From the NCBI RefSeq assembly GCF_004792415.1, contig NZ_CP038855.1, forward strand, positions 116,465-180,464: a DNA stretch of 64,000 nt, written 5' to 3'. The DNA is from Pantoea vagans. GTDB lineage: Bacteria > Pseudomonadota > Gammaproteobacteria > Enterobacterales > Enterobacteriaceae. The notes below the pieces were generated by a model, which saw only the letters and a program-made list of their open reading frames with translations, was not told the DNA's origin and searched no databases. Shown in pieces: positions 36,750-47,557 of the stretch (position 1 is the first letter of the stretch; the number at the start of each line of letters is the position of its first letter). The translations under genes were made by a program, and so were the position numbers.

Positions 36750-39077
36750 ATGAAAGAGCAAAATCGCACAAATGGCATCGCCCCTTATGGCGGTGCTGCC
36801 GGTGGCTGGGGCGCACTTAAGGCGGTTGCCGATGCTATCCGTGGCCAGATGTCTGTAAAGCAGGATGTGATCGCCCTGTTTAAAGTCAACCAGCCACAGG
36901 GCTTTGACTGTCCGGGCTGTGCCTGGCCCGACCCACAGCATGCCTCATCCTTCGAGTTCTGCGAAAACGGCGCAAAAGCCGTCTCGTGGGAAGCCACCAG
37001 CAAGCGCACCACGCCGGAATTTTTTGCTGCTCATACCGTGACCGAACTGTGGGAGCGCAGCGCACTGCATCTGGAGGGCGAAGGACGTCTGACCCATCCC
37101 ATGAAGTACGATCCTGCTACCGACACCTATCAGCCCATCGAGTGGGAGACGGCGTTCCGGGAGATTGGTGAGCATCTGCGCAGCTATGAGGATCCCGATA
37201 GTGTGGAATTCTACACGTCGGGCCGCGCCTCAAATGAAGCGGCGTTCCTGTGGCAGCTCTTCGCCCGCGAATATGGCACCAACAATTTCCCCGATTGCTC
37301 AAACATGTGTCATGAGCCAACCAGCGTCGGGCTGCCGGAGTCGATTGGCGTCGGCAAAGGTACGGTAGAGCTGGAGGATTTTGACCACTGCGATCTGGTG
37401 CTCTGCATCGGTCATAACCCTGGAACCAACCATCCACGCATGCTCGGCACGCTGCGGGAAGTCTCTAAGCGCGGAGCCACTATTGTGGCGATCAACCCGC
37501 TGCGTGAGCGCGGGCTGGAACGCTTTACCTCGCCGCAGAGTCCGATTGAGATGCTGTCAATGAGCTCTACTGAGCTGGCTTCGACCTATTACAAAGTGCG
37601 GGTGGGCGGCGACGCGGCGATGCTCAAAGGCGTGATGAAGATCCTGCTCACCATGCACGAAGAGGCGCTGAGTAAAGGAAAACCCGGCGTCATCGATGAA
37701 GCGTTTATTTCCGAGCACACCGAAGGCTTTGATGCCCTGAAAGCTGACCTGGAGAGCACCGACTGGCCGCACATCCTCAAAGTCTCCGGCATGGCGCGTG
37801 AGGAGATCCAGCATATCGCCCGGCTCTACGCCAGCGCTGAACGGACCATCATCTGTTATGGCATGGGAATTACCCAGCACCAGTACGGTACGCAGAATGT
37901 CCAGCAAATCGCGAACCTGCTGCTGATGCGCGGCAACATCGGTAAGCCGGGCGCGGGGATCTGTCCGTTACGCGGTCACTCTAATGTCCAGGGTGACCGC
38001 ACAGTGGGCATCACTGAGATCCCGCCGCAGTCGCTGCTGGATAGCATTGAAAAGGTCTTTGGTTTCCGTCCGCCACAGGAACATGGTCACGGCGCTGTCG
38101 AGGCAATCAAGGCGATGCGCGATGGTAAAGCCAAAGCGCTGCTCTGCCTGGGCGGTAACCTGGCAGAGGCAATCTCCGATCCCCAGGTGACATTCCCGGC
38201 GATGCGCAAGCTGGATCTGGTGGTGCATATGGCCACCAAGCTTAATCGCTCACACCTGTTACTCGGAAAACATAACTATCTGCTGCCGGTGCTGGGCCGG
38301 ACTGAGACCGATGTTCAGGCGACAGGCGCGCAGAGTGTGACCGTTGAAGATTCGATGTCAATGGTGCATGCCTCTCGCGGTTCGCTGAACCCGGCCTCAC
38401 CCCATCTTAAATCTGAACCGGCGCTGGTCGCCTCACTCGCTAAGGCAACCCTGCCCGACAGCGTGGTTGACTGGTCAGCCATGGTCGCCGATTACAGCCG
38501 TATCCGTGATGCCATTGAAGCCGTGTTCCCGGCGTTCGAAAACTTCAACGAGCGGATTAAGCATCCGGGAGGTTTCCGGCTCCATAACGCCGCATCAGAA
38601 CGCGTCTGGCTCACGCCTTCCGGTCGTGCGCAGTTTAAAGTAATGCAGGGCATCAACGAAGATCCCCGCTCGCTGAAGTGCCATGATCTGGTGCTCACCA
38701 CCCTGCGCAGTCACGATCAGTACAACACCACGCTGTATGGACTGAACGACCGTTATCGTGGGGTGACGGGCCGCCGCGATGTGCTGTTTATCAATGCGGA
38801 AGAGGCGGAGAAACGAGAGCTGCGCGTGGGTGACCGTGTCGATCTCATGGCGCTGGATCCGGAGGGTAATCCCACCTCGCGTCAGATGAAAAACCTGACC
38901 ATCGTGATTATTGATATGGCACCTGGTTCAGTCGGCGCTTACTACCCGGAGGCTAATGTGATGGTTCCGCTCGACAGCCACGATACCAAAAGCGGCATTC
39001 CCGCCTATAAAAGTATTCCGATCGCGATGACGCGCGTAACCGACGAGACGCACACCACCTCAGGTATTCTTCGCTAG
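36750..39077 (+). CDS. ydeP: YdeP/FdhF-family molybdopterin oxidoreductase
   Basis: 775 residues from the ATG at 36750, preceded by GTGGAG; a start at 36738 would add four residues. CPGCAWPD near residue 55 and [22 protein letters not shown] near 190 are characteristic of the YdeP family, and the C-terminal molybdopterin dinucleotide-binding domain ([25 protein letters not shown]) is intact. There is no twin-arginine signal, so the enzyme is cytoplasmic. E. coli YdeP is linked to acid resistance; its substrate is unknown. It requires molybdenum cofactor from chromosomal genes. It stands alone. Confidence 0.94.
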   Translation: MKEQNRTNGIAPYGGAAGGWGALKAVADAIRGQMSVKQDVIALFKVNQPQGFDCPGCAWPDPQHASSFEFCENGAKAVSWEATSKRTTPEFFAAHTVTELWERSALHLEGEGRLTHPMKYDPATDTYQPIEWETAFREIGEHLRSYEDPDSVEFYTSGRASNEAAFLWQLFAREYGTNNFPDCSNMCHEPTSVGLPESIGVGKGTVELEDFDHCDLVLCIGHNPGTNHPRMLGTLREVSKRGATIVAINPLRERGLERFTSPQSPIEMLSMSSTELASTYYKVRVGGDAAMLKGVMKILLTMHEEALSKGKPGVIDEAFISEHTEGFDALKADLESTDWPHILKVSGMAREEIQHIARLYASAERTIICYGMGITQHQYGTQNVQQIANLLLMRGNIGKPGAGICPLRGHSNVQGDRTVGITEIPPQSLLDSIEKVFGFRPPQEHGHGAVEAIKAMRDGKAKALLCLGGNLAEAISDPQVTFPAMRKLDLVVHMATKLNRSHLLLGKHNYLLPVLGRTETDVQATGAQSVTVEDSMSMVHASRGSLNPASPHLKSEPALVASLAKATLPDSVVDWSAMVADYSRIRDAIEAVFPAFENFNERIKHPGGFRLHNAASERVWLTPSGRAQFKVMQGINEDPRSLKCHDLVLTTLRSHDQYNTTLYGLNDRYRGVTGRRDVLFINAEEAEKRELRVGDRVDLMALDPEGNPTSRQMKNLTIVIIDMAPGSVGAYYPEANVMVPLDSHDTKSGIPAYKSIPIAMTRVTDETHTTSGILR

Positions 39078-39315
39078 TCTGACCTGCCCAGTTAATATTG
39101 CCAGCGTGGCCGGTGTTCCGGTCACGCTGTTTTTGCTTTTGCGGCCTGCTGGCATCCTTTTTTCGGCCCTCCAGCTGTTTTATCACCCGTAAAGCACCCC
39201 GCGCGAAGTAACCCGAACGGCAGCATCGTATACACTCATGTGCTGAAAACAGCTCTATAAACGATCGTCTCTTATTTGCCTGCGCGGATATTCAGCGCCC
39301 TACCGGAAGACTGCT

Positions 39316-40431
39316 ATGTTTCACCTGATTTTCAGCTTACCCAGCTGGTATGTTATTGCGCGCGTCATCATTCCCTTATCCCTGCCACTGGCCGTCAAGA
39401 TCCTGCTCTCCGCACTGGTTTTACTGGCCTCACAATATCTGCTGGTAAGCCGCTTTACGTCGGGCGGTATTTTCTCCGCCGAAATGCCTCGCATTATTAT
39501 CATCCTGTTTAACTGGGCGTATAGCACCGTGCTGCTGCTGGCGCTGCTCCAGATGCTGATGGATGCGGTCATGCTGATCGCGCTGCTGTTGCGGCATCCG
39601 CTGGAGCTGGTGCCCGGTGTTCGCTACCTGGCTGTGATGCTGGCGATGGTGCTGGCTGCCGTTGGGGTACAGCAGGCGATACGCGTGCCGCCAGTCAAAG
39701 AGGTAACACTGGTCCTGCCTGACCTGCCCGCTGAGTTCGAGGGCTATCAGCTGCTGCAGCTGACCGACCTGCATATCACCCGGTTGTTTAATGCGGCCTG
39801 GACCGCCGCGATGGTTGAGCGAGCGATGTCTCTCAACGCCGATCTGATTGTGGTAACGGGCGATGTGATCGATGGCAGCCTGGAACACAGGCGGCATGAC
39901 GTCGCGCCGCTGCGTGGGCTGGCAGCCCCTGATGGCGTATGGGCGATTACCGGTAACCACGAATATTTCTTCCATCAGGCAGTCTGGACGGCTCATCTGG
40001 CGTCACTGGGGTTGCAGCCGCTGCTCAACAGTCATACCGTCATCCAGCGCGGCGCGGCAAAGCTGGTGATTGCCGGTCTGCCGGACGCCTCCGCACCCGG
40101 CAGAAATGCAACCGGCCCCGACCTGGCCCGCGCGCTGGCGCAGGCACCTGAAAACGCACCGGTGATCCTGCTGGATCATCAGCCGCGCAATGCCCGCCAG
40201 AACGCGGCGCAGGGCGTGGATGTGCAGCTTTCAGGGCATACGCATGGCGGGCTGATTATCGGACTGGACCGGCTGTTTGCTAAACCCAACGCCGGGTTTG
40301 TGTCCGGGCTTTATCAGGTTGGCGGAATGCAGCTCTATGTGAATAACGGCACGGCACTCTGGCCAGGCATGGCGGTCAGGCTGGGCCGTCCCTCGGAACT
40401 GACGCGGATTACGCTGCGCCGCCAGCGGTGA
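39316..40431 (+). CDS. Membrane-anchored metallophosphoesterase
   Basis: 371 residues, GGAAG ribosome site. The N-terminal 125 residues form four or so transmembrane helices. The C-terminal calcineurin-like domain shows the metal motifs in order: LTDLHI, VTGDVIDG, ITGNHEY, and LSGHTHGG. It resembles YkuE/YaeI phosphodiesterases, some of which cleave UDP-linked lipids. The catalytic domain position relative to the membrane cannot be fixed from sequence alone. Substrate unknown. Confidence 0.93.
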   Translation: MFHLIFSLPSWYVIARVIIPLSLPLAVKILLSALVLLASQYLLVSRFTSGGIFSAEMPRIIIILFNWAYSTVLLLALLQMLMDAVMLIALLLRHPLELVPGVRYLAVMLAMVLAAVGVQQAIRVPPVKEVTLVLPDLPAEFEGYQLLQLTDLHITRLFNAAWTAAMVERAMSLNADLIVVTGDVIDGSLEHRRHDVAPLRGLAAPDGVWAITGNHEYFFHQAVWTAHLASLGLQPLLNSHTVIQRGAAKLVIAGLPDASAPGRNATGPDLARALAQAPENAPVILLDHQPRNARQNAAQGVDVQLSGHTHGGLIIGLDRLFAKPNAGFVSGLYQVGGMQLYVNNGTALWPGMAVRLGRPSELTRITLRRQR

Positions 40432-40506
40432 TCGTCTGCGAATTATGTCAGCAAAGTGCGGTTTTCGCAGGTATGCATAAGCTTGTTTGAGACAAAGGAG
40501 ATCACC

Positions 40507-41307
40507 ATGACGATGTTATGTACCGCCTGCGGGACGGCTTACCCCTGTGATGCCCCGAATCAGCACTGTAAAATCTGTGAGGATGAACGTCAGTACGTTC
40601 CTGCCACGGGCCAGGGCTGGATCGCGTTTGACGTGCTGCGCGCCAGCCACGCCAATAAGTGGACGGCCCACAGCGATGCGCTGTTGAGCCTTAAAACCGT
40701 GCCTGAATTTGCCATTAATCAGCGAGCCTTTCTGCTGCGTACGCCGCACGGCAACGTGCTCTGGGACTGCATCGCTAACCTTGATGACGCCACGTACACG
40801 CTAATCGCGGCGCTGGGCGGCATTGATGCTATCGCAATTTCTCATCCGCACTACTACACCACCATGCAGGAGTGGGCTGAGGCGTTTCACGCGCCCCTGC
40901 ATCTGCACGCCCGCGATCGGCAATGGATTGTCCGGGAAAGCCCGCATATCCGGTTCTGGGAGGGGGATTCACTGGCGCTGATGCCGGGTGTGACGCTGTT
41001 ACGGCTGGGCGGCCACTTTCCCGGTGGCAGCGTGCTGCACTGGGACGAGGGCGAAGGGGTGATGCTGGCGGGTGATATCATTCAGGTCACGCCGGGTGCG
41101 CATGGCGTGTCGTTTATGTGGAGCTACCCAAATATGCTGCCACTGTCAGCTGCCACAGTAGGCGACATCCTGCATCGGCTTGATGACGTAGCATTCGGGC
41201 AGCTTTATGGCGCGTTTGAAGGTCAGGATATTCGTGAGCAGGCGAAAACGAAAGTGATGCGGTCAGGAGAAACCTATCTGGCCTGTCTGAGCGATCACCA
41301 GGCGTAA
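40507..41307 (+). CDS. MBL-fold hydrolase with N-terminal cysteine cluster
   Basis: 266 residues from the ATG at 40507, which has an AAAGGAG site; the longer frame from 40456 is not supported. The first 30 residues contain CTACGTAYPC and CKIC, giving a probable zinc ribbon (C-x2-C twice). The hydrolase core follows with ISHPHYYTTMQEW in place of HxHxDH, GGHFPGGSVLHW and LAGDIIQV. The changed first motif (HPHYYT) means that metal binding or catalysis may differ from classical members. Convergent with the chemoreceptor gene and ended by a shared terminator. Confidence 0.88.
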   Translation: MTMLCTACGTAYPCDAPNQHCKICEDERQYVPATGQGWIAFDVLRASHANKWTAHSDALLSLKTVPEFAINQRAFLLRTPHGNVLWDCIANLDDATYTLIAALGGIDAIAISHPHYYTTMQEWAEAFHAPLHLHARDRQWIVRESPHIRFWEGDSLALMPGVTLLRLGGHFPGGSVLHWDEGEGVMLAGDIIQVTPGAHGVSFMWSYPNMLPLSAATVGDILHRLDDVAFGQLYGAFEGQDIREQAKTKVMRSGETYLACLSDHQA

Positions 41308-41323
41308 CAGGCGTTGAGAGAAT

Positions 41324-41352
41324 AACAGCCGCCCACAGGTGGCGGCTGTTTT
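41324..41352. terminator. Bidirectional terminator between the MBL and chemoreceptor genes
   Basis: AACAGCCGCC and GGCGGCTGTT form a 10-bp stem with TTTT following the right arm. It lies 16 bases after the MBL stop and 8 bases before the end of the convergent chemoreceptor. Confidence 0.85.
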
Positions 41353-41359
41353 ACCACCA

Positions 41360-43285
41360 TTATGCCGTCTGGAACACCGCAACCATGGTACGTAACTGCC
41401 CTGCGCGTGCAGCAAGTTCATCCGCAGAGGAGGCCGACTCTTCCACCAGCACGGCGTTCTGCTGCGTCACCTGATCCATCTGGTTCACCGCAATATTGAC
41501 CTGCGAAATACCACTGCTCTGCTCCTCAGATGAAGAAGAGATATCCCGCATCAGCTGAGAAGTCTGTTCAATAGCACTGACGCTCTGCTTCACTTTGTCG
41601 CCTGCGTTCTGCGCCATCGCAATCCCTTCCTGCGCATGACCGACCGACTGCTCAATCAGGCTCTTGATCTCTTTTGCTGCACTGGCTGAACGTTGTGCCA
41701 GCGCACGCACTTCGGATGCGACAACCGCAAAACCTTTGCCCTGCTCACCGGCGCGCGCCGCTTCAACCGCTGCGTTCAGTGCCAGAATATTGGTCTGGAA
41801 AGCGATGCTGTCGATCACAGAGGTGATCTCTTCAATCTGACCCGAACTGCCGCGGATTTTGTGCATGGTCTGCATCACGGAATCCATCGCCGCGCCGCTT
41901 AATAGTGCCGCCTGCGTCGCTGATTCAGCGCGATCAGAGGCAAAGCGGGTGTTATCCGCATTCTGCTGAATGATTGAGGCCAGCTGTTCCATACTGGCCG
42001 CTGTTTCAGCCAGTGAAGCCGCCTGCTGTTCGGTGCGCGACGAAAGATCACCATTGCCTCGGGCAATCTCTTCCGAAGAGTTGGCAATGGTGGCGGCGTT
42101 ACCTTTGATATCCGAAACCAGCTGGGCAAGACGCTGCTGCATCCGCATCAGCGCATTCAGCAGTTCAGCCATTTCATTACTACCGGAAATCGTCAGCTGT
42201 GCTGTCAGATCGCCCGCCGCGACGCGACTGGCCACTTCGACCGCTTCTTTGACCGGGCGGGTCACAGAGCGGGTGATCATTACCGCCACCAAAACGGCCA
42301 GCAGAGCGACGGCCAGCAGACCAGCCAGCAGCAGATACTGCGCCTGACGCCTTTTATCAATCTGTCCTTCCATCATCTGTTGCAGACGGGTACTGGTTTG
42401 ATCGCCCAGCTCCGCATAGCGGTTGATCGCCTGAGTAAACACCCGTACATATTCAACCGGTGCCACGCTGGCGTGCCCGCTCACAAATATACTATCAGCC
42501 AGTTGCAATGCGCCTTGAGCCTGCTGATTCGCATCCTCTGCCAGACCGGAGAACGTGGTTTTCAGATCCGGCTCAATGAAGAACACCTTGTCCATATTTT
42601 TGCTGAACTGTGCCAGAGCCGTTCTGCCGTTATCAATCTGGAATGCCAGACGACTGCGATCGGACTCAGAAATATTTCCACTGGCAATCAGCGACGTACC
42701 ATTGGCACGGATCTGACCCAGCGTTTCAGTCAGCAGCGGCAGGCGACTATAGATGCTGACGATCAGCTGGTAGGTATTTAAATCCGCATCCAGCGAAAGC
42801 TGATAAAAATCCAGCACATCCTGATTGGTGTCCAGTAACGCCTGAATCAGATGGGCGTGACGCGTCAGGCTGGTTGCCAGCGTGAGTTTGCCAGCGTTGA
42901 TGTCATCCTGCAGCTGACCCCACTCCTGATTAACCCGCTGCAGCGATTTCAGCGGTTGTGCCTGCTCGTCATCCTTGCGCAGATCGTCAGCAATCGTTCC
43001 GGATAACGTATTGATTTGCGAGACGAGCGCCAGACGTGGTGCGTTATCAGGCTTGTTAAGGGAGATGGCGATAGCGCTCTCTGCACGATGACGTTGTAAC
43101 AGGTTAAGGAGTTTCAGGACTTTTTTCTCAACCGGTATGCCAGATAGCTCTACATTCTTGGTATCTATAAGCTGGTTGCCTGTCTGAATAAACAGAAAGG
43201 TAGGTAAAATAAACAGCACCAGTGCAAAGGATCCCAGTAACAGGAATTTTGCTGGCAAATTAATCCGGTCGAGTATTTTTTTCAT
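41360..43285 (-). CDS. Methyl-accepting chemoreceptor with NIT-type sensor
   Basis: 641 residues. First transmembrane helix at about 14-33, a large helical periplasmic region to about 320 with the NIT (nitrate/nitrite-sensing) pattern [19 protein letters not shown], second helix around 320-340, HAMP ([24 protein letters not shown]) and an MCP signalling domain with [40 protein letters not shown]. The C-terminus ends AVFQTA, with no NWETF-type pentapeptide, so it depends on other receptors for efficient adaptation. No sigma-28 promoter was found directly upstream. The natural ligand is unknown; nitrate/nitrite is the family-based guess. Confidence 0.92.
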   Translation of the reverse strand: MKKILDRINLPAKFLLLGSFALVLFILPTFLFIQTGNQLIDTKNVELSGIPVEKKVLKLLNLLQRHRAESAIAISLNKPDNAPRLALVSQINTLSGTIADDLRKDDEQAQPLKSLQRVNQEWGQLQDDINAGKLTLATSLTRHAHLIQALLDTNQDVLDFYQLSLDADLNTYQLIVSIYSRLPLLTETLGQIRANGTSLIASGNISESDRSRLAFQIDNGRTALAQFSKNMDKVFFIEPDLKTTFSGLAEDANQQAQGALQLADSIFVSGHASVAPVEYVRVFTQAINRYAELGDQTSTRLQQMMEGQIDKRRQAQYLLLAGLLAVALLAVLVAVMITRSVTRPVKEAVEVASRVAAGDLTAQLTISGSNEMAELLNALMRMQQRLAQLVSDIKGNAATIANSSEEIARGNGDLSSRTEQQAASLAETAASMEQLASIIQQNADNTRFASDRAESATQAALLSGAAMDSVMQTMHKIRGSSGQIEEITSVIDSIAFQTNILALNAAVEAARAGEQGKGFAVVASEVRALAQRSASAAKEIKSLIEQSVGHAQEGIAMAQNAGDKVKQSVSAIEQTSQLMRDISSSSEEQSSGISQVNIAVNQMDQVTQQNAVLVEESASSADELAARAGQLRTMVAVFQTA

Positions 43286-43636
43286 TCTTTTCCGCTCTGA
43301 TGTGTGGGGCGTGCAGGTGAGTAGTGCACAAAATTGCTCGTGTCATATTATTTTTACCCTTTCTTTTACATAGCCAGAGACGCCTCATGCAGCGCAATAT
43401 CGCCATGAAGAAAGGGGTTGGGTATAAAAATTCAGAAATGCATATCGCAACAGAAAGGAGTATAGATTGCGGTACGTTATTTTACAGTGAATAAAATGAC
43501 GATATTTACTGCAAGTTTCACCTAAGCTAAATCTGAAAATAGTAATATATATCAATAATATAAAATAACAATGCACACATCAGCCTTTTTAGTCGTAAGC
43601 CTGACTTCAGCATCACCATTATGAAAATAAAGAAAT

Positions 43637-43663
43637 TCAAGTTAATGCATTCGTCGCCGATAA
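43637..43663 (+). promoter_or_regulatory. Orphan sigma-28-like promoter
   Basis: TCAAGTTA, an 11-base spacer and GCCGATAA on the plus strand: the -10 half matches FliA consensus at 8 of 8 and the -35 half at 6 of 8, with exact spacing. No plus-strand gene lies downstream; a transcript would run toward the 3' end of the chemoreceptor at 43901-45559, antisense to it. Confidence 0.5.
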
Positions 43664-43851
43664 CAGACATCCGCACTGTATCGAATCAATTTCCATTACG
43701 CTATTAACCCTGACGAACTCTTTTCTTATAAATATCGACACAGTCTCACCTCACTCTAAAGAGTTAATTCCGGCAGGACAATTTAATAATGAAATCGATT
43801 TCATTTCATTTTTATTTAAATAAAAATTATTCTTATTTCGCTTATAAATGA

Positions 43852-43879
43852 TAAAAAAAAGCCCCCACAGTGTGGAGGC
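43852..43879 (-). terminator. Terminator of the second chemoreceptor gene
   Basis: GCCCCCACA and TGTGGAGGC pair (one mismatch) beside an A run that becomes eight T residues downstream on the minus strand. Confidence 0.82.
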
Positions 43880-43900
43880 CAGGATTTTACTGCTCAGCTA

Positions 43901-45559
43901 TCAGAAACTTTCCCAGTTCGCCTGAGTCATGTCGACGGTGTGGCGCTCAGGCTGCTTCGCCTGCAATACCGGACGGCGTACACCAGCGGGCTGTTGCGAC
44001 TGCACGGCACGCTGGTTGCTCTCCAGTGTAAAGGTCGCTACCAGCCCTGACAGCGTCTCTGCCTGCTCCTGCAGGGATTTAGAGGCGGATGAAGCCTCTT
44101 CTACCAGCGAGGCGTTCTGTTGCGTCACCTCATCCATCTGGCCAATCGCCTGATGAACCTGCTCAATGCCTTTGCTCTGCTCAGAGGTCGCCGCGGCGAT
44201 TTCATTGACCAGATCGGCTACCTGCTGAATCGCCTGACGGACATTTTCACTGTTTGATCCCACGCCGCTGGCCTGCTCTAAGCCGTGCTCCACCTGTGAA
44301 ACCGACGTTGAGATAAGGTCTTTGATTTCACGTGCGGCAGACGAGGAACGCTGCGCCAGATTACGCACTTCAGACGCGACCACAGCAAAGCCGCGACCAT
44401 GTTCACCTGCACGTGCTGCTTCGACTGCCGCATTCAGTGCCAGGATATTGGTCTGGAAGGCGATGCCTTCGATCAACCCGGTAATCTCAGAAATTTTGGC
44501 TGAGCTGGCGCGGATTTCATCCATGGTGTTGAGCATCTGCTTCACTGACGTGCCATTCTGGATCGACATGTGATTGGCGTTATTCGCCAGGCTGCTGGCC
44601 TGATGCGCGCCTTCTGAGTTCTGACGAACTGTTTCGCTCAGCGTCGCCATGCTGGCTGCTGTCTGCTCAAGAGATGCCGCCTGCTCTTCAGTACGCGCGG
44701 AAAGATCTTCGTTACCTGCAGCAATCTGCGTGGATCCGGCACTGACCGATTGCGCGGCGTGACTGACCGAAAGCAGCGTGCCGGAAACGCGTGACAGCAA
44801 CTGGTTAAACGCCATCGCCGTTTTGCCGATCTCATCCTTACTGCTGACTTCCGCGGTATGAGTCAGGTCAAGCGTATGACTCACCTGCGTCATGGTGTTG
44901 ACAATGCCTGAGAGGCTCCTTTTAATGCCGAGGATCACCTTAGCGGAGAAACCGGCCAGCAGCAGAACAAGCAGCAGCGAACCACCAGACATCGCCCACA
45001 GGGTCTGCGAATAAATGCGCTTGTTCTCAGCCCTGAGCTGTTCGCCAATATCAATATTCAGCTGAATCTGACGGGTAAAATCCGCTTCCATTTTACGGGC
45101 AGCAGCCCCTACGCCATTATCACTCTGAAGTAACGGTAACGCGACAGCATCATTCTGAGCGCGTGACGCGGCAAGAAATTCCGGCAATGCGCTGCGAACC
45201 GCATCCAGATTTTTATAGGCCTGCTCGGTCATCACTTTATCTTCATCACTGGAGATGTCATTCGCCATGTAATAATCATTCAGTGATTTAACCTGCTGAA
45301 GCAGATTTTCAATGCGCTCTTCCGCAGCAGGGAATTTTGTCGCATCGGTAGTGCTCTGGTGGCGATAAAGAGCTATCCCTAACTGATTGGTGACACTGAT
45401 CGATTTGTTGAGATCACGAATGCTGGGTATCGCATTCATCTGTACGTATTCAAAACGGGATTGAAAGCCCGAAATCACTGATAAAGAAATAATCACCAGC
45501 GCAATCAGTGACATTGCAAGCAGTGAGAAAATCAATACCAGACGCTGTGTAATAGTCAT
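43901..45559 (-). CDS. Methyl-accepting chemoreceptor of Tar/Tsr layout
   Basis: 552 residues. First helix at about 8-30, a periplasmic four-helix-bundle sensor (about 31-185), second helix at about 190-210, HAMP and the kinase-control domain with [40 protein letters not shown]. It ends in the CheR/CheB tethering pentapeptide NWESF, a close match to NWETF, so it can recruit adaptation enzymes. A strong sigma-28 promoter precedes it. The ligand is not predictable. It likely helps neighbouring receptors lacking the pentapeptide. Confidence 0.95.
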   Translation of the reverse strand: MTITQRLVLIFSLLAMSLIALVIISLSVISGFQSRFEYVQMNAIPSIRDLNKSISVTNQLGIALYRHQSTTDATKFPAAEERIENLLQQVKSLNDYYMANDISSDEDKVMTEQAYKNLDAVRSALPEFLAASRAQNDAVALPLLQSDNGVGAAARKMEADFTRQIQLNIDIGEQLRAENKRIYSQTLWAMSGGSLLLVLLLAGFSAKVILGIKRSLSGIVNTMTQVSHTLDLTHTAEVSSKDEIGKTAMAFNQLLSRVSGTLLSVSHAAQSVSAGSTQIAAGNEDLSARTEEQAASLEQTAASMATLSETVRQNSEGAHQASSLANNANHMSIQNGTSVKQMLNTMDEIRASSAKISEITGLIEGIAFQTNILALNAAVEAARAGEHGRGFAVVASEVRNLAQRSSSAAREIKDLISTSVSQVEHGLEQASGVGSNSENVRQAIQQVADLVNEIAAATSEQSKGIEQVHQAIGQMDEVTQQNASLVEEASSASKSLQEQAETLSGLVATFTLESNQRAVQSQQPAGVRRPVLQAKQPERHTVDMTQANWESF

Positions 45560-45612
45560 AAACGTCCCCTGGAGAGAAAATAAGTGTGAACATAGTTTGA
45601 ACTGGATTATTT

Positions 45613-45639
45613 TTATCGGCTTTCGTCTGCAGGGCTTTA
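45613..45639 (-). promoter_or_regulatory. Sigma-28 (FliA) promoter of the Tar/Tsr-type chemoreceptor
   Basis: TAAAGCCC, an 11-base spacer and GCCGATAA on the minus strand. The -10 half is a perfect FliA match and the first five bases of the -35 half are TAAAG. It lies 54 bases before the start codon. Confidence 0.9.
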
Positions 45640-46189
45640 ATCAATCGTGGAGGATATATTTTTTTATTTTTCCTTGCGTCTGTAACAGAGTGAACTACCT
45701 CACGATGTTCTCAGTGAGTGATCTCATTTCAACTTTTCCCTTTAACAACGCATCCCGACGAAAATCCGCCTGCCTGTTTACACGATATTTACACAACCCG
45801 ATGGTCATGATCAGGCCTGAGATGCTGTCCGTTGGGATCTGATGATTAGCATGCTAATTCAACAGGATCGCTGATGATAATTGTTATTAAGAGGCACATT
45901 AACACCATGAAAGAGGGCAACAGATCCTGCAACGTCAGTGCGGCGAATAGCAGGCGTTGCCGGGGACGAACATTCGAAATGTGGGCGAGTTATCAGATTA
46001 ACTGATACGTGTAAACATGGCCGGATGAACCCTGGCGGTACACCTCTGAGATTTTAGCCATTTGTGTCAGGGCCAGATTAAATCAGGGAATTCACTGGCG
46101 GAATGCTGATTGTGGTCTATGCTCACTGGCCCGACCAGGCTTAAGTCTGTCGCGCAGCAATAACGCTTACAATAAAAAAGGTAGTTCTC
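45640..46189. other. Interval with a 14-bp palindrome
   Basis: About 0.55 kb without a convincing gene. ATTAGCATGCTAAT at 45846-45859 is a perfect palindrome that could be an operator. Nothing else recognised. Confidence 0.4.
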
Positions 46190-46519
46190 ATGGATTTAGC
46201 CACATTTGAAACCAGAACCGGTCTTTGGCCACACATGCAGTTTACGGATGTTGAATATGAAGAGTGCAGTGCAGGCTTTGAAATCTACGCCATTGATGTC
46301 AGCCGCCAGACGAAGAGCAAGCTGTTTATCTGTCGCGTCACAACTGAACAGCAGGCAGCGTCGCTGACGGCGCAGTTCAAAGAGTGGCTGCCAAAGTTAA
46401 AGCTTAAAAAGCGTAAAGTTGCGCTCAATCTGGCACGCATGGCCTGCGAGAAGAGCTATCCTGCTAATCCTAACTATCAGGATCGGTCAGATATGGGTCG
46501 TCATTCGTCCAGGCTCTGA
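46190..46519 (+). CDS. Hypothetical protein
   Basis: 109 residues with an AAGG ribosome site before the ATG. It is mixed in charge with a basic stretch (PKLKLKKRKVALNLARMACEKS) and no signal peptide or membrane helix, so it is probably cytoplasmic. [26 protein letters not shown] looks like a helical, possibly adaptor-like segment. I do not recognise a family. It is convergent with the SOS-box gene that follows. Confidence 0.6.
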   Translation: MDLATFETRTGLWPHMQFTDVEYEECSAGFEIYAIDVSRQTKSKLFICRVTTEQQAASLTAQFKEWLPKLKLKKRKVALNLARMACEKSYPANPNYQDRSDMGRHSSRL

Positions 46520-46599
46520 AGCCATTCAGTCAGCATCGGCCAGAGCAGCGTGGCTGAAATACCTGCACTGTAGTGTTATTTTCAGGTCTGCGGCGCGTG

Positions 46600-46833
46600 T
46601 TAACTGCGCGCCGCAGGCATCTGAAACAACCGACACTCACCAGGCTCAACAGAGATATCACTGAAGGTCGTGATATGCATCTCGATCCAGGTATTTGCGG
46701 CTCGCAGTGTATGTGGTGCGTTGCGCTGTTGCAGCTCCGCCACAAAATCCCGCGTGCTGACGGTAAACTGACCGGCATCATCCTGTCTTGTCGCCTCTCT
46801 GAACGCATGCCAGATCTCATCATCCTGTGACAT
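46600..46833 (-). CDS. Small protein under a LexA box
   Basis: 77 residues from the ATG at 46833, which has a GGAG site; a GTG one codon upstream is in frame but less well placed. The sequence (DDEIWHAFREATRQDDAGQFTVSTRDFVAELQQRNAP, WIEMHITTFSDIS, ECRLFQM) is compact and soluble, with no motif I can assign. A near-perfect SOS box 36 bases upstream shows that it is very probably induced by DNA damage. Roles such as SOS modulation, DNA protection or cell-cycle delay are possible, but none can be chosen from sequence. Confidence 0.75.
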   Translation of the reverse strand: MSQDDEIWHAFREATRQDDAGQFTVSTRDFVAELQQRNAPHTLRAANTWIEMHITTFSDISVEPGECRLFQMPAARS

Positions 46834-46868
46834 CACATTGACTCCACAACGGCTTTTGTTTGAAATAG

Positions 46869-46888
46869 TACTGTATTTATGAACAGTA
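46869..46888. promoter_or_regulatory. LexA (SOS) box
   Basis: TACTGTATTTATGAACAGTA contains CTGT-N8-ACAG with TA flanks and matches the 20-base enterobacterial consensus at 17 positions. It overlaps the expected promoter of the small gene at 46600-46833. The conserved core of LexA boxes is intact. Confidence 0.92.
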
Positions 46889-47048
46889 TAATTAATCCGT
46901 CAGGCGGTCAAGTCTGCATTCACATGCTTTGGATGCCTGAATTATGGCCATTAATAGCCGTAGCCGCAGGCAGATCAGGACTTTAATCCTAATCTTAGTA
47001 ATCGTTTTCATATCCAATTAACTGACTGATCCTGCTCATTATTCTATA
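46889..47048. other. AT-rich interval upstream of the candidate RNA
   Basis: No gene seen. This is the start of a gene-free stretch that runs to 47774 and holds two orphan terminators, listed separately. Confidence 0.4.
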
Positions 47049-47213
47049 TTGTAAGCATTTTAATTATTTGATATCTAACTAAAAAAAGGGTTAACCGCAG
47101 CGGAAATAACTGCGGTTTTGCCCTATCTTTAAATGGCTCTGCAACGAAATCCACTTCTGTTTCAGAGTGATCTGACTCCTACCCTTGCCCCCTTTTGCAG
47201 GGGGCACTTTTTC
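47049..47213 (+). ncRNA. Candidate structured small RNA with orphan terminator
   Basis: TTGTAA at 47049 and TATCTA 17 bases further are a weak promoter candidate. Downstream come two hairpins: AACCGCAG/CTGCGGTT (47093-47117) and an intrinsic terminator TGCCCCCT-TTTGC-AGGGGGCA followed by CTTTTT (47186-47212). No open reading frame with a ribosome site lies between. The terminator is strong evidence that some plus-strand transcript ends here; its 5' end is a guess. Confidence 0.4.
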
Positions 47214-47557
47214 AGATAACGCAGATGTCGACACGCAGTTACCTCTGAAGACCGGTGATGTTTAAGCGTGCCGGGTAAACCTGCTAAAGACGTTAAGATT
47301 GCGACTGGAAAAGTGGTGGATTTGTAACCTGATAATTCAATGGCTGCGCTGATGTTATTAAAAGCCCAAACCAGTTGATTGAATATCAGGACAATTTTCT
47401 GAAATATCAGAGAAACTGATTTTTACCCGCTTAATAATCCCGCCAGAACAACATGGTAAGGAGAATATAAAGCGCGTAATAATCAGGCACAATCCGAATG
47501 ACCGGCGCCTCACCAGGGATGTCGTGACGTTATAATAATGCGCTATATCCGCTCTTC

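Larger units (their letters stand above)
43286..43900. other. Gene-free interval between the two chemoreceptors
   Basis: About 0.6 kb, AT-rich, with short frames only. It contains the plus-strand sigma-28-like sequence at 43637-43663 and, at its right end, the terminator of the next chemoreceptor. Nothing else recognised. Confidence 0.4.
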
